From a virus: a stretch of 30,411 nucleotides of DNA. This document shows positions 28,282-30,411 of the stretch, piece by piece (position 1 is the first letter of the stretch; every line of letters begins with the position of its first letter). Both the position numbers and the translations under genes were made by a program. Under the pieces are notes generated by a model. The model made no database searches and had not been told where the DNA came from. It saw nothing but the letters and a program-made list of their open reading frames with translations. The stretch spans positions 1-30,411 of IMG/VR virus record IMGVR_UViG_3300027747_000993, one strand, 5' to 3'.

Positions 28282-29154
28282 ATGCCAGATAATCAAGGTA
28301 GACTTTCTCCTTTAACATCCTCTAGCGGTCAACGCCAAGAGGAGCCTGACAATTCTGTAGAGTATTATGTTAAGGCATCTAAGGAAGAGTCTGAGTATGT
28401 CGATGCAGCAAACAACAAGAAATCACTTTATTGTTGTACATGTAAGTTTTTTGTAGCCTCTGAGGAGGCTTGCACTGTTGTTGCTGGTAGAATCGAAGAT
28501 AAAGCATATTGCAAACTTTATATTGAAGGTGGTGAAAAAATGAGTGATAAAGGATTAGACGTTAATGAATCTATTACAACAGACAATAGTTATGTACCGA
28601 ATACATCAGTAGAACCCGATCCCCAGAGCGAACTTGCCATGCAGAAGGCATCAGTAGTTGGTGGTCCAACTTACACAGAGCCAGCAAAATTAGATGGCAC
28701 TGGAAACTACAGCACCACAGCCAATTCAACAACAGATGCTCCCTCTGCCGGTGAAACTACAGAGCCAGATGAGGTTAATAAGTCAGATGATAACATGCAA
28801 CTGTGTAACTGTGCAGGTATGAGTAAGTGTATCGGTTGTGCATGTTCCGGTTGCCAGACTTGCGATGGTTGCGACGATAGCGATGGAGAATGTTGTCAAG
28901 GATGTTCCTGTGAACATGCTATGTCAAAGGCAGATACATGCAACTGTTGTACAGATTGTGGATCAGATTGCGGTGGCGATTGCTGTTCAGATTGTAGCAT
29001 GACTACCAAGGCTGCTTCTAAAGAAGATGAGAAGTCAGAGCCAGCACCGGACGTAGAAGAACTTGAGAAGTCCGTAGATAAATCTCTGTGGGGAAATGCT
29101 TTCTCCCCCGGAATTCCACGCGCTGCTGTTAATTTTATGTTCAAGTCAGAGTAA
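28282..29154 (+). CDS. Cys-rich protein: HiPIP-like segment plus 20-Cys metallothionein-like block
   Basis: ATG 28282 follows the previous stop closely, and the frame also extends upstream. The 290-residue product has C51, C52, C54, C64 and C77 in a pattern like the high-potential iron-sulfur motif of some phage proteins (C-x-x-C, C, C, ending Y-C-K-L-Y). A Thr/Asp-rich linker follows. Residues 175-238 hold 20 Cys in 64 residues, including C-A-C-S-G-C-Q-T-C and C-C-T-D-C. The C-terminus (S-L-W-G-N-A-F-S-P-G) is conserved in style with N-R-S-L-W-D in the preceding gene. Metal binding is inferred. It precedes a strong terminator. Confidence 0.75.
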   Translation: MPDNQGRLSPLTSSSGQRQEEPDNSVEYYVKASKEESEYVDAANNKKSLYCCTCKFFVASEEACTVVAGRIEDKAYCKLYIEGGEKMSDKGLDVNESITTDNSYVPNTSVEPDPQSELAMQKASVVGGPTYTEPAKLDGTGNYSTTANSTTDAPSAGETTEPDEVNKSDDNMQLCNCAGMSKCIGCACSGCQTCDGCDDSDGECCQGCSCEHAMSKADTCNCCTDCGSDCGGDCCSDCSMTTKAASKEDEKSEPAPDVEELEKSVDKSLWGNAFSPGIPRAAVNFMFKSE

Positions 29155-29169
29155 TTTAATTAGTTAATT

Positions 29170-29208
29170 AAATAGAGAAGCGGTCTAAATTGGGCCGCTT
29201 CTCTATTT
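29170..29208 (+). terminator. Strong 14-bp hairpin terminator
   Basis: AAATAGAGAAGCGG (29170-29183) pairs perfectly with CCGCTTCTCTATTT (29195-29208) around an 11-base loop. It lies between two + strand genes and separates the Cys-rich protein from the gene at 29222. The T-run after it is short. Confidence 0.8.
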
Positions 29209-29221
29209 CTAAGGAGAAATC

Positions 29222-29623
29222 ATGAGAGTATTGGTTGTTGGTAGTCGAAACTGGACTGACTACAATGAAGTTATGCGTAATCTAACTATTGCTATTGAAG
29301 ATGCTTCCATCTTTTCCCCCGATGACAAACGCATTGTATTTGTTCATACGGGTGCATCTGGTGCAGAAAATATGACTACTGAATATGTGGGCAAGGTGGA
29401 AAAATACATGCGTCAGAAAGAATATGCAGTTAAAGAAGAGTTAGTTAATAATAGATTGAGTGGTAACAACATAGACAAGTTGACCGCCGACTATGACACT
29501 ATAACTTCTGGCATTGACTCCGCTGTAATCTTCGTTCGAGGTAAAGATCGTCGTGCAGAGTATTGCATCAGTATCCTTAAAGAAATGGATATTCCTACCA
29601 AAGTTGTAAGGGACAAGTCATGA
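29222..29623 (+). CDS. SLOG-family (YspA/DUF2493-like) protein
   Basis: This 133-residue protein opens with M-R-V-L-V-V-G-S-R-N-W-T-D and has V-F-V-H-T-G-A-S-G-A-E-N-M-T and E-Y-V-G-K-V-E. The G-S-R and G-A-S-G-A-(E/D) loops match the Rossmann-like SLOG superfamily (YspA/YpsA-related), which is thought to bind nucleotide ligands. In phages such proteins may process or sense nucleotide-derived molecules. AAGGAG stands ahead of the ATG. It starts the unit after the terminator. Confidence 0.75.
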   Translation: MRVLVVGSRNWTDYNEVMRNLTIAIEDASIFSPDDKRIVFVHTGASGAENMTTEYVGKVEKYMRQKEYAVKEELVNNRLSGNNIDKLTADYDTITSGIDSAVIFVRGKDRRAEYCISILKEMDIPTKVVRDKS

Positions 29624-29745
29624 ATGAATATCAACAGGGCCGCGAAGACGCGGCTAGAGATGTTAGAGAAGCCCTAATGGCTTCATTTGGTATATTGTAT
29701 ATTGATACATGTGAACGTATTGTAGCGGCTGCGCTGGGTGAATGA
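29620..29745 (+). CDS. Small phage protein (41 aa)
   Basis: ATG 29620 overlaps the SLOG gene in ATGA form. The 41-residue product is N-E-Y-Q-Q-G-R-E-D-A-A-R-D-V-R-E-A-L, then a short hydrophobic part. Its Q-G-R-E-D-A and helical form recall the charged start of the small protein at 25865. No function is known. Confidence 0.55.
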   Translation: MNEYQQGREDAARDVREALMASFGILYIDTCERIVAAALGE

Positions 29746-29978
29746 TGCTATGGTCTTGGATACTGGCTGCGTTTGGCGTAACAACAATGTTCTTTGCCGG
29801 TCGTATGAAGTGGTGGGCTTGGCCTATTGGTATTTTTACTGAGGGTATGTGGATTTATTACTCCATAATTTCTGAGCAGTATGGATTTATTGTTGCTTCT
29901 TTAGCATACATAGTCGTATACTTAAAAAACACAAAGACGTGGTATCGGAAAGGCAAAACAAATGCTTCAGGAGAGTGA
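29742..29978 (+). CDS. Membrane protein, three hydrophobic segments
   Basis: This 78-residue product has hydrophobic parts at L-W-S-W-I-L-A-A-F-G-V-T-T-M-F, W-A-W-P-I-G-I-F-T-E-G-M-W-I-Y-Y and I-V-A-S-L-A-Y-I-V-V-Y. W-A-W-P-I-G reminds me of PnuC-like transporter helices, but the protein is far too short to be a PnuC transporter. It overlaps the previous gene by 4 bases. Confidence 0.6.
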   Translation: MMLWSWILAAFGVTTMFFAGRMKWWAWPIGIFTEGMWIYYSIISEQYGFIVASLAYIVVYLKNTKTWYRKGKTNASGE

Positions 29979-30333
29979 CTCGCAGTTGTCCAACAGGGAC
30001 CGCCGCTATCTTAATCTTGCTAAGAACGTTGCCATGTCGTCATCAGAAAGAATGATGCATGGCGCGGTTATTGTAAAGAGTAATCGTGTTCTTAGTGTAG
30101 GTATTAATAAGTTTCGTAATCATCCTGACATTATTCCAGAGGAACAAATTAAAACTTCCTGTTCTGTTCATGCAGAGGCAGATGCTCTTCGTAAGATAAA
30201 GGATGCAAAGGGCGCAACAATTTATGTGGCAAGGATTAATAGGCGTGGCAAGCAAAGACTTTCTCGCCCCTGCGATAATTGCTATAAAGCAATTAAAGAA
30301 GCAGGAATAAATAAAATTATCTATACTGATTGA
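29962..30333 (+). CDS. Cytidine/deoxycytidylate deaminase-like protein
   Basis: This 123-residue protein has the zinc-dependent deaminase signature: H-A-E at residues 70-72 (S-V-H-A-E-A-D-A-L) and P-C-x-x-C at 103-107 (R-P-C-D-N-C), with H-G-A-V-I-V before and G-A-T-I-Y-V-A-R between. The family deaminates cytidine, dCMP or other bases; the substrate cannot be read here. The ATG overlaps the membrane gene by 17 bases. It may tune dUMP/dTTP supply. Confidence 0.82.
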   Translation: MLQESDSQLSNRDRRYLNLAKNVAMSSSERMMHGAVIVKSNRVLSVGINKFRNHPDIIPEEQIKTSCSVHAEADALRKIKDAKGATIYVARINRRGKQRLSRPCDNCYKAIKEAGINKIIYTD

Positions 30334-30363
30334 TTGACTAAAACCGTATCAAACTGATACAAT
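30334..30363 (+). promoter_or_regulatory. Promoter with extended -10 and overlapping palindrome
   Basis: TTGACT (30334-30339) and TACAAT (30358-30363) are 18 bases apart, with TGA before the -10. GTATCA (30346-30351) and TGATAC (30355-30360) form a 6+6 inverted repeat that covers the spacer and part of the -10, as an operator would. A transcript would start near 30370 and run out of the window. Confidence 0.6.
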
Positions 30364-30396
30364 TAATACATTATAACTACTAGCATTGGGACTAAG

Positions 30397-30411
30397 ATGT
30401 CAAATTATGCA
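30397..30411 (+). CDS. Start of a gene running out of the window
   Basis: ATG 30397 after GGGA begins a frame M-S-N-Y-A cut by the window end. The promoter at 30334-30363 lies upstream, giving a leader of about 27 bases. Nothing can be said about the product. Confidence 0.4.

Noticed and set aside
29742-29978. PnuC nicotinamide riboside transporter
   Set aside because: W-A-W-P-I-G is suggestive, but 78 residues is far shorter than the usual 200 or more and the rest of the transporter is absent.

Overview
The window is part of a tailed bacteriophage (Caudoviricetes) genome. Every gene lies on the + strand, and most neighbours overlap by 1-20 bases in ATGA or TAATG style. Diagnostic genes include a large terminase, a terminase-small-subunit candidate, a RecA-like recombinase, a tail-fibre-like protein, an M15 endolysin and six tRNAs. 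An actinobacterial host is inferred from the DUF7455-like protein (27098-27307), the MSMEG_6728-type glycosylase (25085-25558) and several promoters placed so that the mRNA would be leaderless. The base composition is AT-rich, so a low-GC actinobacterium, for example a freshwater one, is plausible but unproven.

Layout. (1) 1-2831: recombination and repair module with the RecA C-terminus, a small Zn-ribbon-like protein, a possible PD-(D/E)XK nuclease, a Cas4/RecB-type exonuclease with Fe-S cysteines, a zinc-finger protein, a RuvC-type resolvase and a tiny HTH protein. (2) 2828-13190: a sugar cassette of about 10 kb with GDP-mannose 4,6-dehydratase, GDP-mannose 3,5-epimerase, four tandem paralogous glycosyltransferase-like genes, a sugar C-methyltransferase, a GT9-like protein, two GT2 proteins and an NDP-glucose 4,6-dehydratase. 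A 24-codon fusion ORF inside the array records an old tandem duplication. (3) 13187-14667: a GMP reductase/IMP dehydrogenase-family enzyme, a DUF1599-like protein and an FmdB-type zinc ribbon. (4) 14664-17300: terminase genes.

(5) 17304-22189: tRNAs interleaved with a folded RNA candidate (17379-17516), tail-fibre-like genes, a Tudor-like (DUF2945) protein, an M15 endolysin, a Dps ferritin and a secreted lysozyme-like protein. (6) 22210-27988: an orphan glycosyltransferase, a membrane protein, a proteasome-like Ntn hydrolase and many small genes, several with Cys pairs. (7) 27981-30411: a low-complexity protein, an extraordinary Cys-rich protein, a strong hairpin terminator, then a SLOG-family protein, small membrane proteins, a deaminase and a promoter with an overlapping palindrome leading out of the window.

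How the parts work together. The cassette could make deoxy, epimerised and C-methylated nucleotide sugars and transfer them to a phage or host target that the sequence does not reveal. All six tRNAs have U at the wobble position and read A-ending codons, which fits an AT-rich phage in a richer-GC host. Recurrent -10 boxes placed exactly six bases before a start codon (18032, 19401, 25865, 27665) indicate leaderless transcription units. No motif search or folding program was run. Family calls rest on motifs read by eye and remembered family signatures.
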